Positions 1 to 9,021 are shown, counted from the first letter of the stretch. The stretch is 64,000 nucleotides of DNA from Brevibacterium sp. 239c (GCF_900169365.1 NZ_FXZH01000021.1:1-64000); one strand, 5' to 3'. Notes: a model not told the origin generated them from the sequence alone. Numbers and translations: made by a program.

Positions 1-2
1 AT

Positions 3-146
3 CACCGTGTGGAGTCGGCGGAGAAGGCTCTGGGTGAGGCTGAGGGGCGTGAGCGGGTGAAGATCGCGACGCGTGAGGGCATGTTGGCTGAGGCGCGCAG
101 TCATCTGCAGGCCGAAGCCGCCAGCCACGAATTCAGCCCCCGCTGA
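3..146 (+). CDS. C-terminal fragment of an unknown protein, cut by the window edge
   Basis: Frame 3 is open from the window start to a TGA at 144-146 and encodes 47 residues, ending in HEFSPR. The fragment is rich in Glu, Ala and Arg and would form a charged helix or coiled coil. I do not recognise the family. It is likely the tail of a longer gene because the other two forward frames stop within 60 bases. It is followed by an inverted repeat and then a truncated kup remnant, so this edge may be a rearrangement scar. Confidence 0.45.
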   Translation, partial: HRVESAEKALGEAEGRERVKIATREGMLAEARSHLQAEAASHEFSPR

Positions 147-188
147 GGCCCTGAACAGAATATAGGCGAATAGCCAGGTTCTGCGGCG

Positions 189-240
189 ACGCCGGGCGGG
201 TCAGAGAGGACTGCTCTTTGGCTATGACAACGCCCGGCGT
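189..240. terminator. 10-bp perfect inverted repeat, terminator-like
   Basis: ACGCCGGGCG at 189-198 pairs exactly with CGCCCGGCGT at 231-240. The 32-base loop holds further complementarity (GTCA/TGAC and AGAG/CTCT). No strong T-run follows, so it may be a weak terminator for the upstream gene or a junction repeat. It lies between the truncated first gene and the truncated kup remnant. Confidence 0.4.
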
Positions 241-252
241 TTCACTGCATAA

Positions 253-1298
253 GAATCATCGCGGTACCTACTGTCCCGAGGGTCCGCACGGCTTCCCGCT
301 GCTCGTCGCCGCCCACCCTGGACCGCCTTCGTCGCCCTGACCGGAGTGGTGCTGGCGATCACCGGCGCCGAAGCACGGTTCGCCGATATGGGTCACTTCG
401 GTCGCCTGCCCATCTCCCGGGCCTGGCTCTTCATCGTCCTGACGGCACTCGTCCTCAACTATCTGGGACAGGTCGGCCTGGACCTGCGCACACCGGGGGA
501 CATCGGCCATCCCTCCTTCGACCTCGTTCCCGACTGGGCGATGATCCCTGCAGCGGTCCTTGCGACCATGGCCACGGTCATCGCCTCACAGACTGTCATC
601 GCTGCGGCCTTCTCCGCGATCCAACAGGCCGGACGACTACAGCTCCTTCCACCGTTCGGCGTCGTGCGCGTGTCCCAGTTCTCACCCGGTCAGATCTACG
701 TTCCGCTCGTCAACGCACTGCTCGCCGTCGCCGTCATCGTGGTCTCCAACCTGACGAAGTTCCTCTCCTGCGGTTGGCTGCCGATCGCCATCGGCCTCGT
801 CAGCTTCGTCGGTGGTCTGGCCGGGCCGAGGGCATCCACCAGGCTGCTGGGCACCGCGGTGTACCAGTGCCACTCCGTGAAGCTCGTTCCCGCGGCCATG
901 CAGACCCTGATCAGACATCAGTCGGTCGTCCATGAGAGGGTGCTCGTCGTCAAGATCATGACAGGGCACAAACCGTTCACCACCGAGGCGAGGCTCATCG
1001 AGCGAGGGCATGGAGTCACCACCGTCGAACTGGACGACGGTTTCAGCCTGCCGCCCAAGGTGCCCGACCTCCTCAAGCGAATTGAGCAGGCACAGTCGCG
1101 GCCGACCGGCTCGCCGAGTGTGGCCGACGCGGTGTACTTCGTCCCCGAGGTCGCCCCTATCCGGGGGAGAACTCTCCGATGCGCCGCTGGCAGCGGGCCA
1201 TCTTCATCAACTTCATGCGACTGCGTCCGGATCTGCTCAACCAATACCACCTGTCGCGTGATCACAGCATCGTGGTCAACCGCGAGGTCCCGATCTGA
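253..1298 (+). pseudogene. kup: kup-like potassium transporter remnant (5'-truncated and frameshifted)
   Basis: The reading frame contains the KUP family signature TGAEARFADMGHFG (intact genes have TGAEALYADMGHFG about 240 residues into a roughly 620-residue protein), followed by membrane segments and a cytosolic tail with VHERVLVVKI. The N-terminal half is absent: a stop lies at 250-252 and unrelated sequence precedes it. Near 1163-1167 a run of five G breaks the frame. One extra G would restore a tail running through GENSPMRRWQRAIF to NREVPI and a stop at 1296-1298. The ATG-less long frame continuing to 1722 after the break is meaningless. The remnant is probably non-functional. The G-run could be a sequencing error, but the missing 5' half cannot. 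Confidence 0.8.
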
Positions 1299-1384
1299 GC
1301 CGTCCCTTCGCACCGCAGCAGGGAAGCGCAGGGAGTACTGTCAGTCCAAGAGCAGGAAATCCTCTGACCGGAAGGACACCGCCC

Positions 1385-2503
1385 ATGAGCGAAACCAGTG
1401 CACGCGTCGCCGTCATCGGCAGCGGAATCGCCGGAGCCAGCGTTGCCTTCGGGCTGGTTTCACGCGATGTTGCGGTCACCGTCTTCGACGATGCCATGGC
1501 CGGTCAGGCGACCGCCGCCAGTGCCGGGATCATCGCGCCGTGGGTTTCGACGAGCACCGGCGCCTACTACGAGACCTACGCCGCCGGCGGCAATTTCTAC
1601 CCCGAATTCCTCGACCGGCTCAGCGCGCTCGGGATCCCCGAGCTGGGCTACCGCCGGTCCGGTGCCCTCGTGGTCAACGAGGATCCCACTTTCCTCGCCG
1701 AGGCGGCCCATCTCATCCGTGATCGCATCGCGGCCGCCGGGGCAGTCGCAGGCGAGGCGAATGAGTGTGACTCCGCGAATCTCAGGGAGCTGTTCCCACC
1801 GATCGCAGCGGACATGTCCGGGCTCTTCATCAGCGGGGGAGGCCGGGTCGATGGGCGCACCCTGCGCGACGCGGTCCTCACCGGGGCGAAGGCCTACGGG
1901 GCCGGACTCGTCGCGGACACGGCCCGAACGATCACCGCTGGAACTTCGGGCACATGGTCCGTGGGGACCACCTCGGCGGTGGAGGACTTCGACGCCATCG
2001 TCATCGCCGGTGGCGCGCGCAGCTCGGAGATCCTGGAGCGCCTGGGCCATACGGTGGCGATCACAGCGCAGCGCGGGCAGCTCATCCATCTGGGCCTGCA
2101 CGGGGCCAACACCTCGCCGTGGCCGACGCTGCATCCGCTCGACCACCATTACATCACGCCCTTCGACGGCGGCAGAGTCGTCATCGGCGCCACCCGTGAG
2201 GACGGTGTCGGCTTCGACGTGCGCACAACGGCGGCGGGGCAGAAGCAGGTCCTCGATGACGCCCTGAGAATCGCTCCCGGGCTGGCTGAGGCGACGATTC
2301 TGGAGACAAGAGTCGGAGTCAGGCCTATGTCCACGCGTCCCAGTGGGCTGCCCTACGCCGGAGCCGTTCCAGGGGCACCTGGGCTGTGGCTGGCCTCAGG
2401 CTTCGGCGCCGGCGGGTTGACGATGGGTCCGCTCATCGGCGACGGCCTAGCCGCAGCGATCCTCGGACAGGAGGCACCGGCGATCGCACACCTGGGGCTG
2501 TGA
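1385..2503 (+). CDS. FAD-dependent amino-acid oxidoreductase (DadA/glycine oxidase family)
   Basis: A 372-residue flavoprotein. The N-terminal GSGIAGASVAFGL at residues 12-24 is a Rossmann GxGxxG dinucleotide motif. The sequence AASAGIIAPW resembles the substrate-side loop of D-amino acid dehydrogenases and glycine oxidases. Near the C-terminus, RVGVRPMSTRPSGLPYAG and ASGFGAGGLTMGP form the second FAD-binding region typical of DAO-fold enzymes. Such enzymes oxidise amino acids to imino acids, passing electrons to oxygen or quinone; the substrate here is unknown. The ATG has GGAAGGA about 8 bases upstream. It stands alone between the kup remnant and an MFS gene and may be co-transcribed with neither. 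Confidence 0.8.
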   Translation: MSETSARVAVIGSGIAGASVAFGLVSRDVAVTVFDDAMAGQATAASAGIIAPWVSTSTGAYYETYAAGGNFYPEFLDRLSALGIPELGYRRSGALVVNEDPTFLAEAAHLIRDRIAAAGAVAGEANECDSANLRELFPPIAADMSGLFISGGGRVDGRTLRDAVLTGAKAYGAGLVADTARTITAGTSGTWSVGTTSAVEDFDAIVIAGGARSSEILERLGHTVAITAQRGQLIHLGLHGANTSPWPTLHPLDHHYITPFDGGRVVIGATREDGVGFDVRTTAAGQKQVLDDALRIAPGLAEATILETRVGVRPMSTRPSGLPYAGAVPGAPGLWLASGFGAGGLTMGPLIGDGLAAAILGQEAPAIAHLGL

Positions 2504-2536
2504 CCTGCGGCACGTCTGGCTTGGTAGTCTGAGGTC
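2504..2536 (+). promoter_or_regulatory. Leaderless-type promoter for the MFS gene
   Basis: TAGTCT at 2525-2530 fits an actinobacterial -10 box and ends 6 bases before the ATG at 2537, placing the start of transcription at or next to the start codon. A possible -35 (TGACCT, just after the preceding stop) lies 18 bases upstream. GAGGT directly abuts the ATG and is too close to be a good ribosome binding site, which supports leaderless initiation. Confidence 0.5.
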
Positions 2537-3784
2537 ATGAAACCGGTGCTGCCCCGAGCCTTCCGGTGGTTCTGGGCGGGCGAAGCCGTCTCAGGATTCG
2601 GTACCTGGATCACATTCCTCGCCCTGCAGGTCATCATCGTCGACCACTTGCACGCAGGAACCGTGGGCCTGGGCTGGATGAACGCCGCGAGGTGGCTTCC
2701 GTACCTGCTCTTCGGACTCATCCTCGGTGCACTCATCGACCGAGTCCGACGTCGACCCGTCATGATCGCAAGCGACCTTCTTCGAGCTCTGCTGCTGTGT
2801 GCGATCCCGGCGCTGTGGGCACTTGGCCTGCTCAGCCTGGTACCGCTGCTCCTCATCGTGGCCATCCTGGGAACGGCAACGTTGGTCAACGACAGTGCTT
2901 CGCAGGCATTCGTGCCCCGGCTCGTTCCCGTCGGCGGCCTGCAGGCGGCTCACGCGCGAATCGATGGCACGAACGCGGTTGCCCAGACCGCGGGGCCAGC
3001 TCTGGGCGGCGGGCTGCTTGCCGTTATCGTGGCACCGGTCGCTGTGTCGGTCAACGTGGTGACCTATCTGTTCTCCGCCGTCGTCGTCTCCCTCATCCGT
3101 GTAGACGAGCCGAGGAGCTCGCGCACGGAGGATTCTGTGAGACCGAATCTGCGCAGGGAGATCTGGGCAGGGCTGAAGTGGGTGTACCTGACGCCGAGTC
3201 TGCGTGACCTCGCGGTCTGGACGCATGTCTGGTTCGGCGCCCAGGCTATTCTCGCCGCGGTCAGCGCCGACTACTTCCTCGAAGTCATCGGCATCGACGC
3301 CCTCTGGTTCGGCATCGTCATGGCCGGAGGCGGGCTGGGGGGAATCATCGGCGCACTGATCTCACCACGTGCAGGGGAGAAACTGGGCAGTGGGCGAGTC
3401 GTCATCTTCGCCCACCTGTGCTCGGCCGCTGGCGCACTCATCCTGTTCGCGGCCACACCGCTCGCGGGCCAGCTGCACGGCGAGATGAGTTCGGTGGTCG
3501 TTCTCTTCGCGGGGGTGGGCCTGCACGGATTCGCCATCGGTCTGAGCAATTCACACGAGATGGCCTACCGGCAGTCGATCACCCCGGACGCGTTCCAGGC
3601 GCGGACGAATACGACGATGCGTTCAATGAATCGGGCCGTGATCGTCGTCGCCTCACCGTTGGCGGGAATATTCGCTGCCCTCACCAGCACGCAACTGATG
3701 TTGGTTATCGCTGCGGTGATCTTCGCACTGAGTGCGATCGGTCTTTGGTTCTCTCCGTTTCGCACGGCGAGAATCGGTATCTGA
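2537..3784 (+). CDS. MFS transporter (MFS_3/enterobactin-exporter-like)
   Basis: A 415-residue membrane protein of the major facilitator superfamily with 10-12 hydrophobic segments. It opens with FRWFWAGEAVSGFGTWITF, typical of the MFS_3 subgroup, and has the loop 2-3 signature LGALIDRVRRRPVMIASDL (G-x3-D-x2-RR-x-R). The length is normal for the family. MFS_3 members usually export siderophores or drugs using the proton gradient; no substrate can be read here. The gene follows the oxidoreductase by 33 bp and has its own promoter. Another MFS gene (57532-58755) is only distantly similar in layout. Confidence 0.8.
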   Translation: MKPVLPRAFRWFWAGEAVSGFGTWITFLALQVIIVDHLHAGTVGLGWMNAARWLPYLLFGLILGALIDRVRRRPVMIASDLLRALLLCAIPALWALGLLSLVPLLLIVAILGTATLVNDSASQAFVPRLVPVGGLQAAHARIDGTNAVAQTAGPALGGGLLAVIVAPVAVSVNVVTYLFSAVVVSLIRVDEPRSSRTEDSVRPNLRREIWAGLKWVYLTPSLRDLAVWTHVWFGAQAILAAVSADYFLEVIGIDALWFGIVMAGGGLGGIIGALISPRAGEKLGSGRVVIFAHLCSAAGALILFAATPLAGQLHGEMSSVVVLFAGVGLHGFAIGLSNSHEMAYRQSITPDAFQARTNTTMRSMNRAVIVVASPLAGIFAALTSTQLMLVIAAVIFALSAIGLWFSPFRTARIGI

Positions 3785-3811
3785 ACCGCACAGGCCCTGT
3801 GTAGGGCACGA

Positions 3812-5023
3812 TCAGTCGACGAGTGGTGTGTTGACCGCCTTCGCCAGGGCATCGAAGGCACGGATCGTGGGGAAGAGCTTGGCAGCATCCTGCGGCAGGC
3901 CCCAGCTGGAGAGCTTGACGCCGACGAAGTTGGCTCCTGGGTTCATGTAGATCATCTGTCCGTGGATGCCCAGGGCGAGGAAGGCGTGCGAATCAGGAAA
4001 CGGGAACCAGAACTGGTTGCGATACATTCCACCGGGCATCCGATTGTCATCGGGGCCCTCGGCGAAGGCCTTCCTGGTGTCGACATCGCCGGTGAGGGTG
4101 TCGCCGATCCACGAGGTCGGTGCCACCTGTTCACCTGTCAGGGAGACTCCGCGGTTCGCATACAGATACCCGAAGCGGGCAAGGTCGCGCAGAGTGGTGT
4201 TGATGCCGCCGTCGAACATGCCCACGCCGTACTGGTCGGTGGCGATGAGCGCATCGCGTTCGGCCCCGATCCGAGACCACAACACCCGCGACATGAGGGT
4301 CTGCATGCTCTCGTCTGCGATCTTCTCGCACACCCACCCCAGCACATCGGTCTCACACGAGCGGTATTCGTAGACTCCGCCGTGCTTGGACTTCGCGTCG
4401 AGCGTGGTCAGGAACTCATACATTCCCTTCGCTTGCCCCTCGGGGGTCTGCTCCGACCAACCGATCGACTCCTCGATCTGCCTGACCTCTGACTTCGGGT
4501 CGAGATAGTTCTCCGAGAACCTGATGCCCGAGCGCATGTCCAGGATGTGGCGCACAGTGGCTCCGGCATAGCCGGAAGAGGCGAGCTCGGGGACATAGTC
4601 GGTGATCAGACGATTCGGATCGAGATCCCCGGAACCGACGAGGACACCGGCGACCGTGCCGACCAACGACTTGCTCACCGACATCAGCAGATGCTCGGTG
4701 TCCGGGCGCATCGTGGAGAAATACTCCTCGGCGAGCACTGTGCCGTTGTGCAGGACCATCCACGCATCCGTGTCGCTGGCCTCGATGACGCTGCGCACAC
4801 TGCGAGCCGCGGAGAACTCGGTCTTCGGAACCTCGACGTTGCCCAGGTCCTGCAGATCAGCGGGCAGTTCTGCCACAGGTCCGATCCCGCGCGAGATCGG
4901 CGTCGTGGGCAGCACCTGATCGACGTGCTGAAACGACCAGCGGACATTGTCGGCTTCCTGCCAGTTGTCCTTGTCGATGACAGGGGCCACGGGCACGGTC
5001 TGGTCCGGCGACGTCTCAGTCAC
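3812..5023 (-). CDS. Serine hydrolase of the class C beta-lactamase/NylB family
   Basis: A 403-residue alpha/beta serine hydrolase. The active-site tetrad S-V-S-K is at residues 115-118 (nucleophile and general base), and EYRSCETDVLGW at about 219-230 supplies the Tyr of the YxS/YxN motif. The S115/K118 position and the TDVLGW context resemble 6-aminohexanoate-dimer hydrolases (Ser112/Lys115), so amide or ester cleavage is likely; the true substrate is unknown. I chose the GTG at 5023 because AAGAGGTGG lies just upstream. An in-frame TTG at 5089 would instead overlap the ATP-grasp stop by 4 bases but has no good ribosome site. No signal peptide is seen. Confidence 0.78.
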   Translation of the reverse strand: MTETSPDQTVPVAPVIDKDNWQEADNVRWSFQHVDQVLPTTPISRGIGPVAELPADLQDLGNVEVPKTEFSAARSVRSVIEASDTDAWMVLHNGTVLAEEYFSTMRPDTEHLLMSVSKSLVGTVAGVLVGSGDLDPNRLITDYVPELASSGYAGATVRHILDMRSGIRFSENYLDPKSEVRQIEESIGWSEQTPEGQAKGMYEFLTTLDAKSKHGGVYEYRSCETDVLGWVCEKIADESMQTLMSRVLWSRIGAERDALIATDQYGVGMFDGGINTTLRDLARFGYLYANRGVSLTGEQVAPTSWIGDTLTGDVDTRKAFAEGPDDNRMPGGMYRNQFWFPFPDSHAFLALGIHGQMIYMNPGANFVGVKLSSWGLPQDAAKLFPTIRAFDALAKAVNTPLVD

Positions 5024-5085
5024 TGTCCACCTCTTCGCAGTCGTTTTGGGGTCGTCCGTGATGAGATTATCACCACAGACAGAAG

Positions 5086-6783
5086 TCAATCACCCTTCGC
5101 TCCAGGCCCGCCCAACGCCGGAGAGGGATCTTCTGCTGCGACTGGAACGCCGGCGTACATCGCACGGATGGAATCGATGAAGTGCTTGGCCCGGATGCTC
5201 AGGGCGTTCGGGCCCCCGGCCTTGGTCTGCAGCGGGTTCTTCGTCACGAGCACACCGAGGTCGGCGCCCTTCCACCGGTATTCGCCGGCCCCGTAGATGC
5301 GCAGGAAGAACACCTCGTTGCCGTTCTGCAGGGGATGCCAGTCAAGAGCGGCGCGCTTGTAGGTCAGAGTCCCGTACTGGTCGAGGTAGTACTGACCGGT
5401 CAGCGGTGAGTGGGTGATGTATTCGGTGATGTCAGCGGTCTCCTTGATGACCATCTGGCTCCACTCATCAGCACCGGAGAGCTCTTCCCACCGCTCGTTG
5501 ATCTCGGCGACATCGAGATCGAATTCGACGTCGAGGTACTCGAGCAGATGGAACAGGAACAGGGGGACGTCGGCGTAGGCGCCGGCGGTGACGTTGGTGA
5601 TCGCTGAGGCACCGGAGATGCGCGGGTTGAGCTCACCGAGCCACACGTCGTCCGTGTCGAGGTCGACGAGCACATCGACTTCGAAGAAGCCGCGGTAGCC
5701 GCGTTTGCGCAGTCCCTCACCCATGCGCCGCACCAGCTCCCTGGCACGGGTGCGCTGGTCCGCGGTGAGCACGTCGGGGGTCATCTCATTGCCGCACCAG
5801 CCGCCCTTGTACGGAGTCAGCTCAGCGAAGCCGGCCAGCTCGGTGAGGAACGGGCCGACGACGACTCCGCTGCTGGTGATCACGGCCTCCACGGCCACGG
5901 GTGTGTTGTTGATGCGCTTCATGATCTTCAGCTCTTCGCCGATGATGTCGTGCTTGTGCCGGTTCCAGTCCTCCTCGGCGGCGATGAAGAACGTCGTCTT
6001 CCCTGAATCACCGTAGGGGGTCTGGACGACGAGGTCGGTGCCCAGGTTCTCCTTCTTCGCCTCTGCGTTCAACTGCGCATAGGTGTCTGCAGTGGTGAGC
6101 ACATTGGGCACGGAGTAGGCGCCGGCCTCGTTGCCGAGCTTCGTCGTCTCGATCTTCGAATCGAGCTGATTGCGCAGCGTCGCCGAGGGCAGGATGAGGT
6201 CGTAGCCGAGTTCACGGCAGATCCGCTCGGTCTCCTCGTCGAAGAAGACCATGGCGACCTTGGGCCTCTCACCGTGGGGCACATTCGTCGTCATATGGGC
6301 GCGCACCTCGGCGTTGAGGAGGAGCCAGTTGTTGATCGCTTCGCCGCTGTCGAATTCGACGAACGGCTTGTACCGCGGGGAGAAGACACGGGGGTGCCCG
6401 CCGTCCCAGCCGTCGTAGTACGTGATGTAGGAGAAGTTGCGGACCCATCGGTCGAGACCGAGGAGGTTGAATGGGGTCGCGCCGATGAAATAGATCGGCG
6501 TGGTGTTGGTGCGGAAGAAGTGGCGCACCTCTGAGATGTTGCGCAAGGGCCGTCGCAACTGGGCCCGCTCCGCTTCTTCACCTGTGTAGGCGGCATCGGT
6601 GCCGACATGGACCTCGACATCGCCCGGATCCGGCGCCGAGGCGGGAGCCGGCACTGCAGAGGGAACGCCTGCAGCGGCATCGGGAATGCGAGCCTCGGCC
6701 GTATTCACTGGTCGACCGGTGCCGGGAACTGCAACCGCGTCTTTGACCACACGCCGGTTTGCGCCTGCAGGATTGTTCGTCAT
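5086..6783 (-). CDS. ATP-grasp protein (biotin carboxylase-like ligase fold)
   Basis: A 565-residue protein. After a Pro/Ala-rich N-terminus of about 75 residues comes an ATP-grasp domain with YGDSGKTTFF (glycine-rich phosphate loop), FFEVDVLVD and ELNPRISGAS at residues 384-393 (metal and ATP-binding Glu/Asn as in carbamoyl phosphate synthase and biotin carboxylase). No biotin attachment motif is present, so it is probably a free-standing carboxylate-amine or carboxylate ligase. I chose the ATG at 6783 because AAGGAG sits 7 bases upstream; the frame extends 19 codons further without support. The NylB-like hydrolase follows directly downstream on the same strand, suggesting a ligase/hydrolase pair acting on one amide. 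Confidence 0.75.
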   Translation of the reverse strand: MTNNPAGANRRVVKDAVAVPGTGRPVNTAEARIPDAAAGVPSAVPAPASAPDPGDVEVHVGTDAAYTGEEAERAQLRRPLRNISEVRHFFRTNTTPIYFIGATPFNLLGLDRWVRNFSYITYYDGWDGGHPRVFSPRYKPFVEFDSGEAINNWLLLNAEVRAHMTTNVPHGERPKVAMVFFDEETERICRELGYDLILPSATLRNQLDSKIETTKLGNEAGAYSVPNVLTTADTYAQLNAEAKKENLGTDLVVQTPYGDSGKTTFFIAAEEDWNRHKHDIIGEELKIMKRINNTPVAVEAVITSSGVVVGPFLTELAGFAELTPYKGGWCGNEMTPDVLTADQRTRARELVRRMGEGLRKRGYRGFFEVDVLVDLDTDDVWLGELNPRISGASAITNVTAGAYADVPLFLFHLLEYLDVEFDLDVAEINERWEELSGADEWSQMVIKETADITEYITHSPLTGQYYLDQYGTLTYKRAALDWHPLQNGNEVFFLRIYGAGEYRWKGADLGVLVTKNPLQTKAGGPNALSIRAKHFIDSIRAMYAGVPVAAEDPSPALGGPGAKGD

Positions 6784-7055
6784 CGCACTACTCCTTATGA
6801 AGACATCTGCTCTATCTGCTCGCACGTCCGTCCGCGTCATCGCGGCGATGATGCGAAAGGCCGAACGTCAAATGTGATGTGGACAACAACCTATACCAGT
6901 TTTCGGGGGCTGAGGACGATGGTGCACCAATTGAGTGAACCCGATGCGAATTCGGCGTCAAATCCGTGCTCTGAGCCATCGGTCGGGGCAATTCCCCGCG
7001 CATGGTGAGAGGCCGCTAGGCTGGGTTCACGACGTCTTTTCGAAAGAGAGCCACT
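6784..7055. promoter_or_regulatory. Divergent promoter region between the ATP-grasp gene and hadA
   Basis: This 272-bp gap separates two divergently transcribed genes. Toward hadA, TAGGCT at 7017-7022 is a plausible -10 box, followed by a GAAAGAGAG ribosome site before the ATG at 7056. Toward the ATP-grasp gene, AAGGAG precedes its ATG; no convincing -10 was fixed. No ORF with supporting signals was found inside. Confidence 0.4.
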
Positions 7056-7505
7056 ATGCCGGTGAATACCGATAAGCAGGGAACCAGCTACTCCCTGCCT
7101 CGTCCCTACGAGGTGTCGAGGGAGGCGGTCGCGGAATTCGCGTTGGCCACCAATGCGAAGGCCGACTACCACTTCGACACCGGGGCGGCGATCGCCCTGG
7201 GCTATCACGACGTCGTGGCACCGACCACCTTCGCCGTGATCATCGCGCAGAAGTCTGAAGCGGCCTATATCAGTGACCCTGAGTCCGGCATCGACTTCTC
7301 CAAGGTCGTCCACGGCTCTGAGCAGTTCAGCATCACCCGCCCCATCGTCGCCGGCGACAGCCTGTCCGCCACGACCTACGTCGACGGCGTGCGCGCCGCG
7401 GGCAGCAACGCTATGATCACCACCCGCACCGAGATCACCGACGCTGCGCAGCAGCCGGTCGTCACAGTGACCTCGACCATCGTTGTGAGAGGAGACGGAG
7501 AATGA
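7056..7505 (+). CDS. hadA: HadA-like MaoC-family dehydratase subunit (FAS1_DH_region type)
   Basis: A 149-residue single hot-dog domain protein of the UPF0336/HadA type. It begins with the TSYSLPRPYEVSREAVAEFA pattern and has APTTFAVI and KVVHGSEQF, which mark the non-catalytic or substrate-binding half of (3R)-hydroxyacyl-ACP dehydratases. It lacks the D-x4-H catalytic dyad that HadB carries. In mycobacteria HadA pairs with HadB for fatty-acid or meromycolate elongation; in a non-mycolate actinobacterium a fatty-acid or polyketide dehydratase role is more likely. The stop overlaps the hadB start by 4 bases (ATGA), indicating translational coupling. Confidence 0.85.
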   Translation: MPVNTDKQGTSYSLPRPYEVSREAVAEFALATNAKADYHFDTGAAIALGYHDVVAPTTFAVIIAQKSEAAYISDPESGIDFSKVVHGSEQFSITRPIVAGDSLSATTYVDGVRAAGSNAMITTRTEITDAAQQPVVTVTSTIVVRGDGE

Positions 7506-7945
7506 GCGTCACCGACCTGTCCCAGCTGACCATCGGAGACACCGTCGTCGAAGCCGAGATTCCCCTGTCACGGGCGTCGCTAGTCGACTATGCCGGCGCT
7601 TCAGGTGATCACAACCCGATCCACTGGTCCGAACGTTTCGCCAAGGAGGTCGGCCTGGACGGCGTCATCGCCCACGGCATGCTCTCGATGGCTGTCGTCG
7701 TTGCTCCTATCGTCGAGTGGATCGGCGATCCCGGCGCGATCGTCGACTACCGGACACGGTTCTCCGCGCCGGTGCTCGTCCCCGACGCCGAATCCGGCAC
7801 CCCGGCCGCCCCCACCGCGACCCTGTCGATGACCGGAGTCGTCGGCGCCGTCGACGCTGCTGTGGGCACCGCTCGCATCGATGTCACGGTGAAGTCCGGA
7901 GACCAGGATGTGCTCAGCCGCACCCAGATCCGAGTCTCGCGGTGA
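7502..7945 (+). CDS. hadB: HadB-like MaoC dehydratase, catalytic subunit
   Basis: A 147-residue hot-dog protein with the hydratase 2 motif YAGASGDHNPIHWSE (catalytic Asp and His) followed by VIAHGMLSMAVV. This is the active half of the HadAB (3R)-hydroxyacyl-thioester dehydratase, which removes water from beta-hydroxyacyl-ACP. It overlaps hadA by 4 bases, and its own stop (7943-7945) overlaps the murB GTG (7942-7944), so the three genes form a tightly coupled unit. Confidence 0.88.
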   Translation: MSVTDLSQLTIGDTVVEAEIPLSRASLVDYAGASGDHNPIHWSERFAKEVGLDGVIAHGMLSMAVVVAPIVEWIGDPGAIVDYRTRFSAPVLVPDAESGTPAAPTATLSMTGVVGAVDAAVGTARIDVTVKSGDQDVLSRTQIRVSR

Positions 7946-9021
7946 CGAAGGATCTGGCAGATTTCACGACATTCCATCTCGGTGGTCCTGCGGCCAATCT
8001 GCACATCGCGGAGACCAGGAACGAGCTTGTCGAGTTCTCTCGTGAACATCCCCTGAGTCTGTCGGCTCGCCCCGCTGCCGATGTCCTCTTCATCGGCGGC
8101 GGGTCGAATCTCCTCGTCTCCGATGCCGGTTTCGATGCCGACGTCTGCGTGGTCGCCACTAAGGGTGTGACGATGACCGATACCTCGGAGACCGAAACCC
8201 GTGTCACCGCCGAGGCGGGGGAGAACTGGGACGAATTCGTCGCCTACACCCTCGGCTGCGGACTCTCCGGTCTCGAAGCCCTGTCCGGGATCCCCGGCTC
8301 CGTCGGAGCGACCCCGATCCAGAATGTGGGTGCCTACGGGACAGAGGTCGCCGAACTCATCACCTCGGTCGAGGTCTTCGATCGTCTCGCCGGTCAGGTC
8401 CGCCACTTCAGCGCTGTCGAACTCGAATTCGGCTACCGGACCTCGGCGTTGAAGCGGGCGCAGCAGAGAACCGGAACAGCCCAGTACCTGGTGCTGTCGG
8501 TGACCTTCGATCTGCACCGCAGCTCAGACTCCCTGCCGGTGCGCTACTCACAGCTGGCCTCGGCGTTGGACGTCGAGATCGGGGAGTCGGTGCCGGCTAC
8601 GTCGGTGCGCACCAGCGTAATCTCCCTGCGCAGGTCCAAGGGCATGGTCTTAGACCCTCAGGACCACGATACCTGGTCAGCGGGTTCGTTCTTCACGAAC
8701 CCGATCGTGGACGATCCGGCCAAGTTGCCCACCGAAGCCCCCCGCTATCCGGTCACCGACCCGCTGAGCGGATCAACGATCGAAGGACAGACGAAGACCT
8801 CCGCCGCCTGGCTGATCGAACATGCCGGTTTCTCCAAAGGCTTCAGCGTCGGAGCAGGCCGAGCGAGCCTGTCGACCAAGCACACCCTGGCGCTGACGAA
8901 TCGCGGCGAAGCGGCGACAGACGACGTTCTCGAACTTGCCCGCACCGTGGTCGACGGGGTGAATGAGAGGTTCGGCATCGTCCTCGAGCCGGAGCCCACG
9001 TTCATCGCCTGCTCACTCTGA
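7942..9021 (+). CDS. murB: UDP-N-acetylenolpyruvoylglucosamine reductase
   Basis: A 359-residue cytosolic flavoenzyme that reduces UDP-GlcNAc-enolpyruvate to UDP-MurNAc in peptidoglycan precursor synthesis. FAD-binding motifs TTFHLGGPA, FIGGGSNLLV and LSGIPGSVGATPIQNVGAYG are present. GSFFTNP carries the catalytic Ser (residue 249), as in type I MurB (Ser229 of E. coli). The C-terminal EHAGFSKGF and LSTKHTLALTNRG are also standard. I chose the GTG at 7942, which overlaps the hadB stop; the open frame reaches 7717 but that part is a shadow of hadB. Coupling to hadAB suggests coordination of envelope lipid and wall synthesis. Confidence 0.93.
   Translation: MTKDLADFTTFHLGGPAANLHIAETRNELVEFSREHPLSLSARPAADVLFIGGGSNLLVSDAGFDADVCVVATKGVTMTDTSETETRVTAEAGENWDEFVAYTLGCGLSGLEALSGIPGSVGATPIQNVGAYGTEVAELITSVEVFDRLAGQVRHFSAVELEFGYRTSALKRAQQRTGTAQYLVLSVTFDLHRSSDSLPVRYSQLASALDVEIGESVPATSVRTSVISLRRSKGMVLDPQDHDTWSAGSFFTNPIVDDPAKLPTEAPRYPVTDPLSGSTIEGQTKTSAAWLIEHAGFSKGFSVGAGRASLSTKHTLALTNRGEAATDDVLELARTVVDGVNERFGIVLEPEPTFIACSL

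Noticed and set aside
1298-1722. Extension of the kup frame into the oxidoreductase gene
   Set aside because: After the frameshift the translation becomes Arg/Ser-rich and overlaps the start of a clear flavoprotein gene in another frame.
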